From Phallusia mammillata (taxonomy: Eukaryota > Chordata > Ascidiacea > Phlebobranchia > Ascidiidae): a DNA stretch of 64,000 bases. The notes under the pieces were generated by a model that had not been told where the DNA came from, ran no database searches, and saw nothing but the letters and a program-made list of their open reading frames with translations. The stretch lies in assembly GCA_003260075.1 (NCBI GenBank), contig QLIY01000019.1:323131-387130 (forward strand). Direction: 5' to 3'. Positions within the stretch are counted from its first letter, which is position 1, and each line of letters opens with the position of its first letter. This document shows, piece after piece, positions 49,701 to 62,440 of this stretch. The position numbers and the translations under genes are program-made.

Positions 49701-50447
49701 ATTTAGCATGACCGAGTTTCTTCGAACGTTTATCATTATCACCAAGTATGTGACCTATTACCTTGCGCCGAAGGTGTTGGTTAAGGAGAAACTCCTGCTT
49801 CGCGGGTTTCTTTGGAACTGGGGGAAACTACTCATGAAGCGTGATCGTGACCTGATCCGTTTTTATGCACTACTGTAGTTTGTTGAGATTCTGTTTAGTC
49901 ACGGTCCTATTGTCGGTGTGTCACAAATGTTAGTGGGGGAAGACAGAATTGGGTATAAATGATATCATTGCCTGTCTAAATATATCTCGTAGAGTGCGCC
50001 AACCCAGTTTGCCCGGTCATTGAACTTGCAATGACAAAGGTTCAACAAACAACCCAAAACCCCTATAATCTAAAGTTGATCACTTGACAACTAAAGCTAT
50101 TTTAGGAAAAGGAATAATATATAGTAGTGCGTAGTCGTGCGAAACTCCATACAGGCACGAGATAAAATGTATTTTTCTTCACAGTGCTTTGATTTGGAGT
50201 CATACCTGCAGTTTAACAGCGACAACGCCACCTGGATTTGTCCGATTTGCAGGTAAACACCACTTAAAACAAAACCACTATCTTTAACTTTCAAACACCG
50301 TTGTTTTGTTGCTTTTATCCTCAAATATCGTTTACGTTTTTAGGAAAACCGCTCCCCCCGCTGTCTTGGAGATCGACGAATTCCTGCAAGGGATCTTCAA
50401 ATCCTTGCAAGACCGTGACTGTAGCATCGTCGCAATTGACTCCAACT

Positions 50448-50517
<70 letters not shown>

Positions 50518-52942
50518 AACCCACTGCCGGGCCCAGGGGACGCCGGTTTACCTCGTTACCCTGGCATGTACCCCTCCATAGACGAGGGTCCGACAGGCGG
50601 GGTTGTAAAGAGCGAACGAACGGATACAAGTGCGTTCCACATAAAACCTGAACCAATCAGCACCCCCGGAGACTTTGCCGTCAAGCAAGAAACACTGATG
50701 AGTGTTCTTAGCGTAAAACAAGAGATGAAGCAAGAAATTAACATGCACCGGCCTGGCCAACTTCATATTAAACCTGACCCAGACGGCCCCCCTAGTAAGT
50801 TGCTGTTTTGTAAAAGTTACGCTTGCCCCACGTGTAAGTGTCAAGTGCTCATCGAATGTTGACTGGTCATCGTTAGGATCTTATACAGTGCTGAGTGTAT
50901 GAAGAGCTATACCTTACCGATGCCCTATATAACCATTTGTGGGTTAACGCTTGTGCTTCTGTTATTACAGTGCCACCGCAGGTAGCGCTTTGAGTAACCA
51001 CTTGTTGTTTTTTTAGACAAGCGTCTGCGTACTGTCACCTCTCCCAATGCCAGCCTGAACAACATTCCCGCTCCTAACCTTTCTTCTTCACTGCCTTGTA
51101 ATCGGCCAACACCAACCGAAAATAACTCCGGTAAGATTGAGAAATTCCCTCGTTCAATTGAAAACCGCACCAGGTTGCTTTCCGGATAAAAATAACAGCT
51201 CCAATGACCACTTGTTTACATGCATTTGCGTACATCCGCTGCTGGAGTAAAGGCGTATATGTAATGTATAAATACAATACCACAAGACCACGCCTATGCT
51301 GTGATGTAATATGACCACCCGTCGATGTCGTCTCCGTTTTGCAGCCGTCATTGGCGGTCGCAAGCAGTTGTTCGATTCTCCTTAAGGTTGTGGATGCGAA
51401 TCAACATGTTTTTGATATCGACCCTGTGACATTAATTGATTCTCCCAGCGGAATATATATGTCCTACAGTCGAATCAACGCAAGTTGCAGTGTGACCTAT
51501 AAGAAGATTTCCTGCTTGGCCAATTGCAATTCTTGTGATTTCATTGCATATTGCCTTACCTACATTTATTCCTTTAGTTTTATATGTTGATATGTTAGAT
51601 ATCAATATATTTTTGTCTGGATTTTCAGGGTTTCCTCACAGCTACGATTTTAGTCGTATAACGTCCGGTGGCTCTATGTCGACATCTGGTGGACAAACTG
51701 CTGACCCTTCAACCCCTCACTTCCAGTGCAGTTCATCCGCTGTGCCCATGACCGCAGAGATGGGAGACAACATCGCCGCCAGCGACGTAGTTACTATAGA
51801 GAAAAGACTCAATCATCCTGCCTTCTTTAAGAACGGTGGTTCTCCAAACGTAAGTTTTTGTATTGTTGCAATGTGAAAATTATCTGTGGTCTGCCGTACC
51901 CAAGTCACACAATCAGCACGAGATGGATTAGTTACTACTTTGTACCTATAAAGCTCATTTGAAATGTGGTAATTTGGGTACTTGCTATGCAGTGACAATG
52001 CGTTGGAATCTAATCGATGTTTAAATGACATAAATCTTTAACAAACGTTTAAAAAATATATTAACAATTTTCGTAGCGCCGCAACACAAGTAACCCAAAG
52101 ACGCCGCAAGGACCAAGCACTCCAATGAGGCCACCTAGCAGCAGCAGTGCTCTCACTCCACAGTCGGTTGGATGCTGTCCGACACCTGTCTCCACTAGCG
52201 GCTCCTTTTCGTCTGGTACCACAAACAATACTAATAACCCAATGACCCCAATAGCTAACCCAGCTACTCCCGCCTTCGCGCCGCAAAGCATTCCACCGTG
52301 CGATTCGTTTGACGATGCCCTTGAGTCGATACTGAGCAGCCAGGATGCCACGGGAACCGAGCCAGTCGATATTCCATCGCTACCTTTCGCTGCTGATCCA
52401 AGTGTTAAAGGAGACGACGGGGACGACACCGGGGCTTTGCAGGTGAGAACAATACATTGCAATGTTTTTTTTATATTATGTATGTATGAACAGTACAATA
52501 CTTAACCTGAGTGGTGTGTGCTCGGTGGTCGGCAAAGCAGTTGCCCCTATACTGCTTTAGGGTCTGTGTGTTCTCAAGCTGCGTGACTTATCTCTGTTCA
52601 AATAAAAAAATTCGATGTAATTATTAACCTTTTCTAATGTTAAAAATCCCCCTATCAGGTAATAATTAGTGGCCACTTCGTGATTTGATTTTCATTTTTT
52701 TCTGTTTTCTGTTTTTGCTTTTAGCATTAACTGGCCGGTGAATTTGGATAAAAATATAATGATGCCAACATAATTCTAAAAATCCAAAATAATAGCGCAA
52801 AACAAATTCAAATTGTTAACATTTACAGAGTCTACCGGATTTGGACTTTGACATTTTTAACCCAACCAGCCTCCCTCCTACCTCCGGTATGGACAACAAT
52901 AGCACGGAGGAAGACAATATTCTATCGCTGTTTGATTCCTAG
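32741..52942 (+). CDS. zmiz1: ZMIZ1/2 homologue, PIAS-like SP-RING (MIZ) zinc-finger coregulator, 20 exons
   Basis: Exons: 32741-32893, 32973-33086, 38094-38199, 40035-40200, 40263-40593, 40727-40898, 44810-45097, 45363-45608, 46036-46165, 47105-47240, 47630-47708, 47824-47955, 48375-48480, 49064-49248, 50185-50252, 50344-50794, 51017-51130, 51629-51849, 52077-52442 and 52829-52942 (TAG). About 1,200 residues (human ZMIZ1 1,067). Exons 1-3 encode the conserved TPR-like N-terminus ([12 protein letters not shown]). Exon 5 has SVITTVWGV. Exon 6 is Ala-rich, then Thr-Ala repeats. Exons 7-9 are Pro/Gly/His-rich with PGNPTPP. Exons 10-13 match the region before the MIZ finger ([19 protein letters not shown]). 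Exons 14-15 form the SP-RING (DCKHIQC, CPIC). The end is acidic (LSLFDS). Family role: nuclear coactivator with SUMO-ligase-type finger. Exon 6 is frameshifted by an N join (40768) and exon 16 by a C67 tract. Both look like assembly faults. AATAAA at 53444 and 54038 are candidate poly(A) signals. Confidence 0.95.
33087..38093 (+). other. 5.0-kb ZMIZ intron 2
   Basis: A long intron between the two conserved N-terminal exons. It contains the longest tract in the window (C92, 34209-34300). The rest is CpG-rich non-coding DNA with no recognised repeat or gene. Long first introns of regulatory genes often hold enhancers, which is inference here. Confidence 0.5.
34209..34300 (+). repeat. C92 homopolymer tract
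   Basis: Ninety-two uninterrupted C in ZMIZ intron 2. No obvious direct repeat flanks it. Poly-Pro or poly-Gly open frames over it are artefacts of the tract. Confidence 0.95.
40729..40796 (+). repeat. 28-bp direct duplication around an N in ZMIZ exon 6
   Basis: A 28-base block (CCACCATCCTCC followed by GCA/GCC repeats) occurs at 40729-40756 and again at 40769-40796, with an N at 40768. The 40-base offset is not a multiple of three. The first copy is in frame with exon 5 (NHHPPAAAA). The second is in frame with the poly-Ala/Thr-Ala tail. One copy is therefore redundant and the join is wrong. Confidence 0.9.
40899..44809 (+). other. 3.9-kb ZMIZ intron 6
   Basis: A long non-coding intron, moderately CpG-rich, with a C56 tract at 43714-43769. 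No recognised gene or transposon. Several overlapping open frames of 60-130 codons show no family resemblance. Confidence 0.5.
43700..43783 (+). repeat. C56 tract flanked by a 14-bp direct repeat
   Basis: GACGGTGCTTTATA at 43700-43713 and 43770-43783 flank a pure run of 56 C (43714-43769). The arrangement looks like a target-site duplication around a homopolymer, or like two overlapping contig ends joined through poly-C. Confidence 0.95.
50450..50516 (+). repeat. C67 tract inside ZMIZ coding exon 16
   Basis: The exon is in frame up to the codon for Cys at 50447-50449. After 67 C, the conserved-looking frame ([20 protein letters not shown]) starts at 50518. That frame needs 3n+2 C, and the assembled length is 3n+1, so reading through causes a frameshift and an early stop. 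Confidence 0.9.
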
Positions 52943-54392
52943 TTTGTCTCACGTTTAAAAACTTTGGCGTCTTTTTTTGCGCCAAACGCGACCAACAATA
53001 TTCCTCTGAAGTTCACGTCTGAATTGTATTGGTCTAAAACACTTGCTCTTTTCTGTAGTGAGAGCAGCGAAAGCAACGCAACTGCACTTGCGCTTGAGCC
53101 ACATTTGGTTCCTTACTGAACCGACCAAAATTGACGCATGTTCTGAAGTATTCGATGTTTGAAGGTTTCAAACACAACTTGCTTTTATATTTTACATTGC
53201 ATTGCTCTTAGAGGGCAGTAATACCACTTAGGTATAACATCACGTTAGTTCATGTTTGCAATTCGCATCTCATGTCAGTGCCATATCAGAAAATTCCTTT
53301 ATAAAAATGGTTTGCCAACATAAATGTTATGACTGTTTAATTGCAGTAGCTTCTTATTTGTTTAAACGGGTGCATTTGGGGACAACATATTACACCGCAA
53401 GCCTTCTAATGGGAAAAAATACTACCATACACATAATTTTGCAAATAAACCTAAACACGTTTTTTTGCGGATTGAAAGACATCATTCGAACTGTTTGTAC
53501 TCGGCTGCTTTTGCTTAGCACGCTATTTTTGCAAACAAACTCGCTTTTGCTCTGCGTCGTTACTCTTTCGTGGCTGCATCAAGACTAGTTTTATAGCAGT
53601 CCATTCGGCAGTAGCCTTCGCAACACATAAACTACATTCTGCGTGTTTCGTGCGTCTTTCGAATTTGTTTTTTTACCAACTATTTGTACTTCCTGTTTTC
53701 TTATTCCTACTGTTTCATCTCTTCTTACTTTTTTGGCGTTTGTAATATTATTATTCTGTCACCTTGCAAAAGAATACAACAAAACTATGTCCAAAGGGCG
53801 TGTCTGGTTAAGACTGTTTTAGAACAGTTAAAGTTTTGAGTTTTTTTGTGAACATGCAATTTATCACACTTTACCGAGCAAATTAAAAATGGGCAGAAAT
53901 TGAAAATTTGATCGTTTAACAGTATGTGATAATTTGCAGCGAAGAAAACTTTCCAAATCTTTACAAAAACCAAATATTTTACTTTATAAATACCAAAAAT
54001 TCTACTCTGAGGTATGGGCAACCACAAAGCAGCCACAAATAAAAAAATCTTTTGTTGGTCTTATTTGTAATTTGGGCTATTTGGTGTCGTAATGCTCCCG
54101 AAACAACTACACCCCTACTAACGACCCACTGGTGTTTGCTAAACGTACACGCGTCAGCTTGTTGGGTATGTACTCAATTGGGGTGCTGCGGTTTGACCCC
54201 AGCCACCAAAGAATCAATGTTCACATTCATATTTAGTTTGAAGTGCCCATCATGGCCAGTTTTGGTCGCTGATCAAGTGTGATTTGTTTGCTCAGTCCAA
54301 TTACAGCTTGACACACTGATATGTGCAGTGGTGGGATTCAAGTTTTTTGTCAGCCGGTCCTATCACAAAAGTCATATTTTTTAGCCGGTTCT

Positions 54393-54485
<93 letters not shown>

Positions 54486-57400
54486 AAAATTTCGTGAGAC
54501 GGTTCTATAGAACTGGTGCGAGCCGGCCGAATCCCACAACTGATTATGTGCTGCTGCACAATGCACAAACGTCGTGCTAATTTACCGGTCTTATGGGGTA
54601 TACCCATTACACTACAGGTGTATACCAAAATAAATATGATGCAATGTGAAAATGACAAAGTCTGCAAATCCGTATTAAATATTTTGAATATTATTTGTTC
54701 GAATATTTTAATCTTTTTGGGGGTGCAGCGTAGACTATGCATACATTTGGCGGGTTTGACCTGCACGTGTTCTTTGAAAAAGAATATTGTTCGTTGTCAA
54801 GTAAAAATAGTCTTAGAATAAAAAAGGATTGGAATGCAAAGACCTGATAAAAGCAATTTGGTGGCAGTAAAAACGGATAGTGGAAGGCAGTGACACGACT
54901 TTCAAAGAAAAGTGGTTTAATACTAAACTTGCTTTGTGTACTATACTGTATATGATTGTAATACTAGAATGTGTATTCGGCTGTGTGATTTGTATAAACA
55001 ATGGGGAAATGCAAGTTGGCAATGAAATCCTTTTTCATTTACAAAAGGCTACAGCAGAAAAAAAGGTAATTGCAAATGCATGAAAATAACGCATCAAAAA
55101 ACGTATTTGTTCCACCAAAGCAATTAATAGAGATTTCAGTTTTTTACATTTGTTGAAAAATTAATTGCCAATAAACTTGGGAAAATCGTCACGAAGAAGG
55201 AATATATCAAAGCACTAGTATAAGCATTGCATTTGGTGCAGGGAGGAGGTAATACCGCAAAAATATCGTCTTGTCTATGTTTCGAATTTTGTTTCAGAAA
55301 GTTTCTATCTTATCAAACTTTCCATTGATGCTAAACTTTCTAACACAAATCTTTAAAAAATAATGTCACGAGATATCAAAAATATGAAAATAAAACACAA
55401 CAAACAATTTTCATTGTTGTTTGATATATTTTTTCTCAACACATTCATTTTCTTTTTGTTTGGATGTGGTTAGGGTTTTGTTCAAAACTGCATTGCAGAC
55501 ATGTTGTGGTGCAAGGACGAAGAACTAAATGTAAAAATTCAAAACAGCAAATGCGTAGGCACCTATACTATTTACCTACCAATATCAACAGCACTGTTCA
55601 ACTACAAGATGAACTTATATGATCGTAAATTGTGATTTAGCAACCCTTGCAGTGTGGCCAATTACCACGTGCACGAATGCATTGTTAACGTTACTACAGT
55701 AACCGTGGTCGGTATGCAAACAAGTAAATTATTAACTTTTTCCCTGGAATCGACCGTTACCGTGATTGCGAGCGTGTCCGGGCGGAATTCGACTGAATAA
55801 CTATTTGGTGACTGTTAACTTTGAAGCCCTTCTTTCTGGAAATCGTTTTGGCGCGCTTGAAAAGGCAAGACGCAATGTTTGATGGAAAGGTTAACATGGA
55901 AAGATAATGGAAAGTAAGCCGCAATAGCACGATAATTGCAGTTTTAAAGTGTTGTAAAAGTGTTCATGAATAGCGCCACATAGTTCGTTGACCTTGTTTG
56001 TGTGGCACATTGTTTGAGGCATCAATGCAGCCGGCGGTATCCGTTTCCTTTAGGATATCTTCGGCGATTGCTTCCGATGAATTAATTCTAAAATAGTAAA
56101 TCACCGGAACACAAATAATACCACGCCAAACCAACAACGACTAATTTGGCCATCGTATCAACAAAATCATGCCCATCGATTTATTGCTCGCACAATCTGT
56201 TCTGTTTCCATGTTTCCTTTCCCGTCAAAGAGCTACAAAACGGAAGGAGAACGCTGCGGGGATTTACAATCTATTTCTGTATATTTCCGTTTGATCTAAA
56301 TGTAAACGCAGAAACGGCTTTTCTGTCAGCGAGGTCTTGGCAAAATAAATCAAAGGGAGTCAGCAAACATATCGAATTTTTTCACTCCATTTCCTGAGTG
56401 TTTTAATTTAGAAAAATGCAATTTACGGAAAATACGACGTTTCTCTCTTTCGAACATATATTTATGACTTAGGTACGTTTGTTTCATCGATAATGTTTTT
56501 CTGGACTTGAAATGCAAACCTACTTTATTCGTTTAAAAATTAAAGCGAATATATAGAGATTTTAAATATTTTTAACACATTGGTTTGTTTAAGTTGCGCC
56601 CAACTCACCACGAAAGTCAGACATTCAATCTTAATGTTTGTTAATACCACCACAAGTTCAATATGCTAACCACATTCTAATGTGTTTTGTGCGAATTCGA
56701 GGAACTGAGCGCGTTTTTGTGACGCAGATTCAAACACATTTTAAAGACGGGTGTGTGTTGCGGGGTTAAGGTTCATTAATGAGTTACCGAGAAAAGAAGA
56801 TGATCTTTGCAGTAGGCGCCAATAGTCAGCTTTTGGCCTGATTTGAAACTTATACAGAAACAGCAAATTTGCTTTTCAAGCCGTCCTACGACGCTTTACA
56901 CTGTTACAAATAGTTTGAAGATACAAAAAGAGACCGAGGTCAAAAACAAACAGGAGCCCAGCATACGTTATCTTGTTCAAATTTGATGATATATGATGGG
57001 CAAACCCCACGTTAATATACCGATGTAACGTTAGTTTAACCCACTTAATCTTTATGCATCGAAGTAAAACTTTGTACACCCAACCTCTTTTTAGTGTTTA
57101 AAATTGAAATTATTGGTTGAGGTCATGCTTCCAATTTTTTTTTAATTGTATTCAAGTGCTGATAAAAACAAACTGAAATACAAAATCCGCTGCCCTTAAC
57201 GAAAAACTTCCTTACTTTGTATTTACCTTGTTTTACCAAAAGTTCCTAGCTCCAGCATTTGATTTGTTGTCCTATATGCAATGACAAACTGCACACATTA
57301 TTAATCGGCCTAAAAAGTTGACACCGAAACGAATTGCAATAAACACGTTCTCAATGAACTGTACTATATTTAAAATTAGAACTGTCACACAAAACGTAAT

Positions 57401-58240
57401 ATATAATCTGCCAGATTGCACAGTCACAATAAACAAAAGAGGGCGGTACGACACCTACAGAAAATATCGACAACACGACAAAAACTATATGACAAAAAGA
57501 GGCATTATGGACCATTAGCCAGAACGGGAAACAGCCTGTTTTTCACACATGGCCAATCGTCTGTTCAAACAGTCGATCCATCATAAATTACAGCACAGTT
57601 GGTCTGTTTTACAACAATAAATGTGGAACAGTACCTTAGGTCATTGACACAAAAGCGACAAAAATGTAAAAAGAGCATTGACAAAATTAAAGACCCTCGG
57701 CGTTAAAACTGATGTTTAGCAGGAACACGCGTCGACTGAAGAAAGCAAACACTGAAATAACGAGTTACGGGTTCATAGCAGTCAGATTATCGATCAAAGC
57801 ATAAAAAATACAGCACTGTAACAGAAAAGATTTTGATTGAGGAAAACGTCGTTGTTTGTGCAAAGGTTTAACAGCCGTTTTCTGGATGTGCTTCTGAACG
57901 GTTGCTTGTGCAGTCACAGTAAGCAAAAACACCATTCGTCAAATGAACATCAACAGGAGGTAACTGTTCCAAACAGAGTTACAAGTGGCCCGAATCCAAC
58001 CCAAAAGCACAAGTTCAAACCAGGCCGAAATTCGATCAACTTATAGGCCAAAAGTCTGTAAAATTGCGGCATAAGGCCGAGAAATTGAATTCATTCCCAC
58101 ATTAATCCCGTTTGGCCCAAATGAAGCCTTTTTACACCCAGAAAGCCCTACCGGCGTACAACTTTGGTTCCTAATCAGTGAAACGAAAATCCGCTGATAA
58201 CGGGACTTCCAAGACGTTGTGGTCGAATACAATTAGCCAA
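52943..58240. other. Convergent intergenic region between ZMIZ and IRF
   Basis: AT-rich, holding the ZMIZ 3' UTR at the left and the IRF 3' UTR at the right. It contains one hAT MITE (54326-54542). I see no genes in the rest. Confidence 0.5.
54326..54542. mobile_element. hAT MITE with a C89 tract in its middle
   Basis: Terminal inverted repeats CAGTGGTGGGATTC and GAATCCCACAACTG match at 13 of 14 positions. Flanking 8-mers GATATGTG (54318-54325) and ATTATGTG (54543-54550) match at six of eight, a decayed target duplication. The centre is a run of 89 C (54395-54483) with 'agccggttctg'-like arms on both sides. Confidence 0.8.
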
Positions 58241-61200
58241 CTAGCAATTTCCGTACACTACGGCCGGCGTGACCGAAGAAAATGTCTCATTGATTAACTC
58301 CACACTCTCTGGCGAATACTTCCACGGTGGCGTAGAACGCGAGTTGTCTTCAGTATTGTTGCTCGGAGACAATAAGGTGAACGCTGATGGTAGTCGCTTG
58401 GGTGACGAATTCCACTCTGTGAAGTGTGGCGACTTTTCGCTTGCTAAACTCCGCAATAAGCCTGGAATGTGAGTTTCATCGCTGAAAACACTCTCGACGT
58501 CGGAGCAAATCGTTTCGGCTGCAAAAGTAAATAAACAGCGCGTTTAAGATACTTGTATTCCCTAGAGATAATTATAAATTCTCAACATGTACTTGCTGCC
58601 CGAAATATATATTGCTTTGTTTCCTACGATGTTGTTTGTTGTTTAGAACAGCTTACCTGGTTGATGTTCAAATTTTCCGATCGACAAATCTTCGACGCAA
58701 AAATCTAGAAGTGTGTCATTTGCTTGCAAACTCTCCTTCATTGTCCAATCGGCATCCGTGCACCTGCCTTGCTGGTCTTGTAACGGTGTTGTAAATGTCT
58801 GTGCAAACAAAATGTCGCCGTTTTAAAGCTACTTCTAGTTCGAACTCGTGAACTTCAGGGACTTACATTTTTGTGGAACTTTGTGGTTAGGTCCCATACT
58901 TGTGAATTGTCTTCGAAAGTGTCACCTGGAAACAATTGAAGTTTTACTTTTAATAAAGGGAAATGGGTGTTTGTAAAACTTTTATTACGTAAACTAAATG
59001 GGGAGCGTTTTTACCGCCCAGCAGTTTTTTTTGCAACTTGCTGTTACTACTTTACATTGCAGAGATATACGTTTAGGGGGATTAGTAGTAGTTGCTAAAA
59101 CATTCTTTGTTTGGTCGGCTTTACCCATACACCCCATACACGCTAAAATGTTTGAACATTTTAGACAAACCTTTCAAATATTCTGAAACGTCTTTCATTG
59201 AATGAAATGATGGCGATGGCACTTGGTCCTGTGGCCATGTTATTAATTCTTTTCCAGGTTGCTTTTGAGTCAGGTCAAAGCCGCCACCAGCTGGTAATGT
59301 GTCGTCTTCCCGGGGAGGAGTATCGATCAAACTTGGTTGCAGGTGAAGCATGTCGTCAAACAGGAGAGTACCACGGTTCGATGAAATGCTCACGGTGCGT
59401 TCAAGGTCGTTACGACCGTAGTTGGGATAATTTTGCACCGCAGCGGTGGCCTCGCCTAACGCGTCGGCAATCGTGCCTGACGGCGATGGGTAAATAAAAC
59501 TTTGCCCTTGTTGCGGTGAGTCATTACGGTATTCGCCGAAATGCTCTAAAGCAGCCGACGAAGGGTTGGGAAAGCACCCATTGTAAGGTGAGATCGGCAT
59601 AGCTGGGTGCAACGTCGCTACTTCCATCTGCGAGGTTGGGAAAGCTATGGGCGGCGTGGGAATCTCATTGTAAACAAAGTCACTTGTTTCACGAGGGGCC
59701 AAGTACTGCGAAAAGTTGAGTCTGTCGTACGAATTCGACCCAGCGTAAACCGCACTTCCAAAAGTCCCTGGTGTTGATCCAGGCGGAGCAGAGAGGGGAG
59801 TTTTTCGCTCGTGAGCAAACGAAGTGATCTGCGACGTTGCAAATTGTGAGCGCCGCGGTCGCAGAGGCGGGGCTTTTGTTGAGGGCGTTCGCTTTCTTAT
59901 CCACTCTTAAACAAATAAAGCCTCGTTATAGCCTATAAAGGATAAAGAACGGAAGCAACGGTGAAAATGCGTATGGTTCTTACTATTACCGCTCTTGGTC
60001 GATCGTTTCGGCAAAAGTTTGTAGAGTCGGTAGGCATCGTCACCCTTGCATTTGTTGGAAACTTGCAGCTTTTCGATATCTCGCAGCGAGTTCAAGGCGC
60101 AGCGGAAATTTGCCTTGTGTTGTTTTACATCCTTCGGTGAAGCACCTAAATGCAAAAAAAACAACTAAATTGCAAGGCACGCCAAGACGTGACATTGTAC
60201 ATTGACTTTTGGTCATAAAAACGGGCAATAAACTGCCTTTGAAATAGCTTTTATAGGTTGTATCATTAGGTTGGTGGGTGTATTTCGCTATGCGTTTTTT
60301 TTTTTGTACAAGCCAAACCCTGTTATATGGAAATAACGACACACTTAATTACTATTTGCCCTTAGTGCCTTGCTTTGGGCATTAATTGCAAGAAGGCAGA
60401 AAATTTATAATTTGCTCCACTTTTCCAGGCTAATAATTGTGAAAATTACCTAAAAATTTTGTATAAAGTACTTAAACAGTCCCATGACAAAATTTCTTTC
60501 CTTCGAATGTCATAGACAATGCGTCCTCTTTTTGCATGACATGTTTATAGGGCATAATTAAAATGCTCAAACGTCCCCAATTTAGCAGTTTTGCATAAAT
60601 ATGTAATTATACTATTCAAGGCACAACGTACCATGCCAACTTTATTACGCCTTAGACATGTTTAGTGTGAGTTGACATATTTGCCCATTGATTTTTTTAG
60701 AAACTTAACTTCAACGAAAATGCACCGCTTTAACTGAATACCAGAAAACCATTTGTTAAACATTAGTTGTTGATAATCGTTAATAGTAATCTATTCTCTT
60801 CTTGCGGGACTAAATATATGAGGCCAAAAAAATTTATGTTGTACCTGTGTGCTCCGACCACTCGCGGAACAATCTCGCGTCTTCTTCTTCCTTCCATCCA
60901 TGTCTCGCACCGTGTTTCCACGGGATCCGAAAAATTCCTTCTCGTTGATTTTCCCAACGTAACCCTGGATATTTGCGGTCGCCGATTCGCATTTCCAGCC
61001 AATCGCGAAGCCTGAAATAAGAGTTAAAACAATTTTACTACCTCGGAGTAAACTCTTGGTACGCTGGTTTTGTTTATTGTGAGGATAGTGGCGCAATGGT
61101 ACAGCCCGTCCGGTTGCAGCTGGGTTTTAGTTGCTTTTGTGTGGACTAGCTTTGTAAAGAGTCCACATACCTTTGCATACACATTCCAGTGAGTAACTTG

Positions 61201-61623
61201 ACATGGGTTCGCTTTTAGTTTTTAATTGCAGACAGTTATACCACTTGCGGGTTTTAGTTTTTGTGAAATCTTTGTAAGATTTCGATTTTTGAAGCAACAC
61301 GTTAACTGGTTTCACTAAATCTATACCGTTATGGTAACTTATCATAAAATTTCCGACATTAACAACTTGTAACAGATATTTCAATAAAAAGTTATAAAAC
61401 TGCAAAAGCTCTGTAGTTTAAATGATTGAAATGCAGGGAAACAAACTATACACAAGTTGTTACAAGTTACGTGTGTACACATTTTATATCTTGCAATGTC
61501 ACGCAAAAATATATGGTGATCAACCTCTAGTAATTGTATGACAAATGCAAACCTACAATACCTTAAACGTTTCTGGTCTAGGCCAGTTCCTTCCATGCCA
61601 CGTCGTTGTCGTTGAATTGTCAT
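58241..61623 (-). CDS. irf: Interferon regulatory factor (IRF-family transcription factor), 7 exons
   Basis: Exons, 5' to 3' on the minus strand: 61623-61562, 61011-60845, 60145-59990, 59905-59171, 58925-58867, 58798-58657 and 58518-58241 (TAG). GT-AG and phase agree throughout, giving 532 residues. Exons 2-3 encode the helix-turn-helix DNA-binding domain with all five family tryptophans: RDWLEM, GLRWEN, RIPWKHGARHGW and FREWSEHTG. HKANFRCALNSL and YRLYKLLP follow. The recognition helix NFRCALNS is intact, so binding to ISRE-type GAAA sites is expected. A Trp common in other IRFs just before KANFRC is His here. The remaining 390 residues (mostly exon 4) are Pro/Ser/Thr-rich with an acidic end. 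I cannot see an IRF-association domain. The start ATG is the first in an exon whose phase and junction fit exactly. Assignment to a vertebrate IRF number is not possible by eye. Confidence 0.94.
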
Positions 61624-62432
61624 AGTTTGCTGAATATATGTTGGTCCGCAACTTTCCGATTTTAGCTACCCAAACGTAATTTATGCTAACTCTGAATGCC
61701 TTGTTTCTCTATTGCATTTTGCATTAGATGAAGACGCACGTTGCTCGTTTCACAGCCACGTTGCAAGCGAATGATGGACGTAGCACAAGCTCGGTGTTAT
61801 AAATGTACTGCGCGAGCGCCACAAAAATAAACAATGCCATGATTTGTTTGCGGAGCCAAGGTTTGGCGAAGGAACAGATGCTTGGCCGGTTTACAATGCC
61901 TGAGCCCGATATATATGTATTGAAAGGAGTTTATGTGCAAAACGCCTAAACGATGTTTTTTTAGAAAACTCGAAACCTCAGTCGAAACCTAACTATTTAC
62001 TTTCAAGCACTAACGTCTTATTGCTTGCCGATTTCCAAATTACTGGACCAATTAAAACAAATGCGCAGAGAGTAGAGATGGTAACATATAAAATAACGCT
62101 CAAAAACTATATAGTTTAAAAGTATGATATATTAATTTGATTGCGAATGCAAAATATCCGAAAGGCATGGTAAGAGCTCATAATTTTCTCCCATATTAAA
62201 ATCAATGCAAAGGCTTGAATTGTTGAGTTCAGGAATCGGGAACGCAAAACGAACATGGGTGTTTGACACTTCAAATCTTAACAGGGATTTGAGACCAGGT
62301 CATTTTACTTGTTGTCGTCTGCTATCGAGGTTTCACCGACAAGGGCTTGTGTGGCGCTCGCCGTATGTTGTCTGCTTTGTTCCAATCGATGTTTACGAGA
62401 GGCAACACAAAATTTCCCGCCTGTTGACGAAG

Positions 62433-62440
62433 TGACGTCA
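62433..62440. promoter_or_regulatory. CRE palindrome TGACGTCA upstream of IRF
   Basis: A perfect 8-bp CREB/ATF site about 0.8 kb upstream of the IRF start codon, next to TTTCCCGCC (62413-62421), an E2F-type match. The sites are exact, but function is inference. Confidence 0.35.

Noticed and set aside
54323-54766. Open frames across the C89 tract
   Set aside because: These are produced by the homopolymer inside a hAT MITE.
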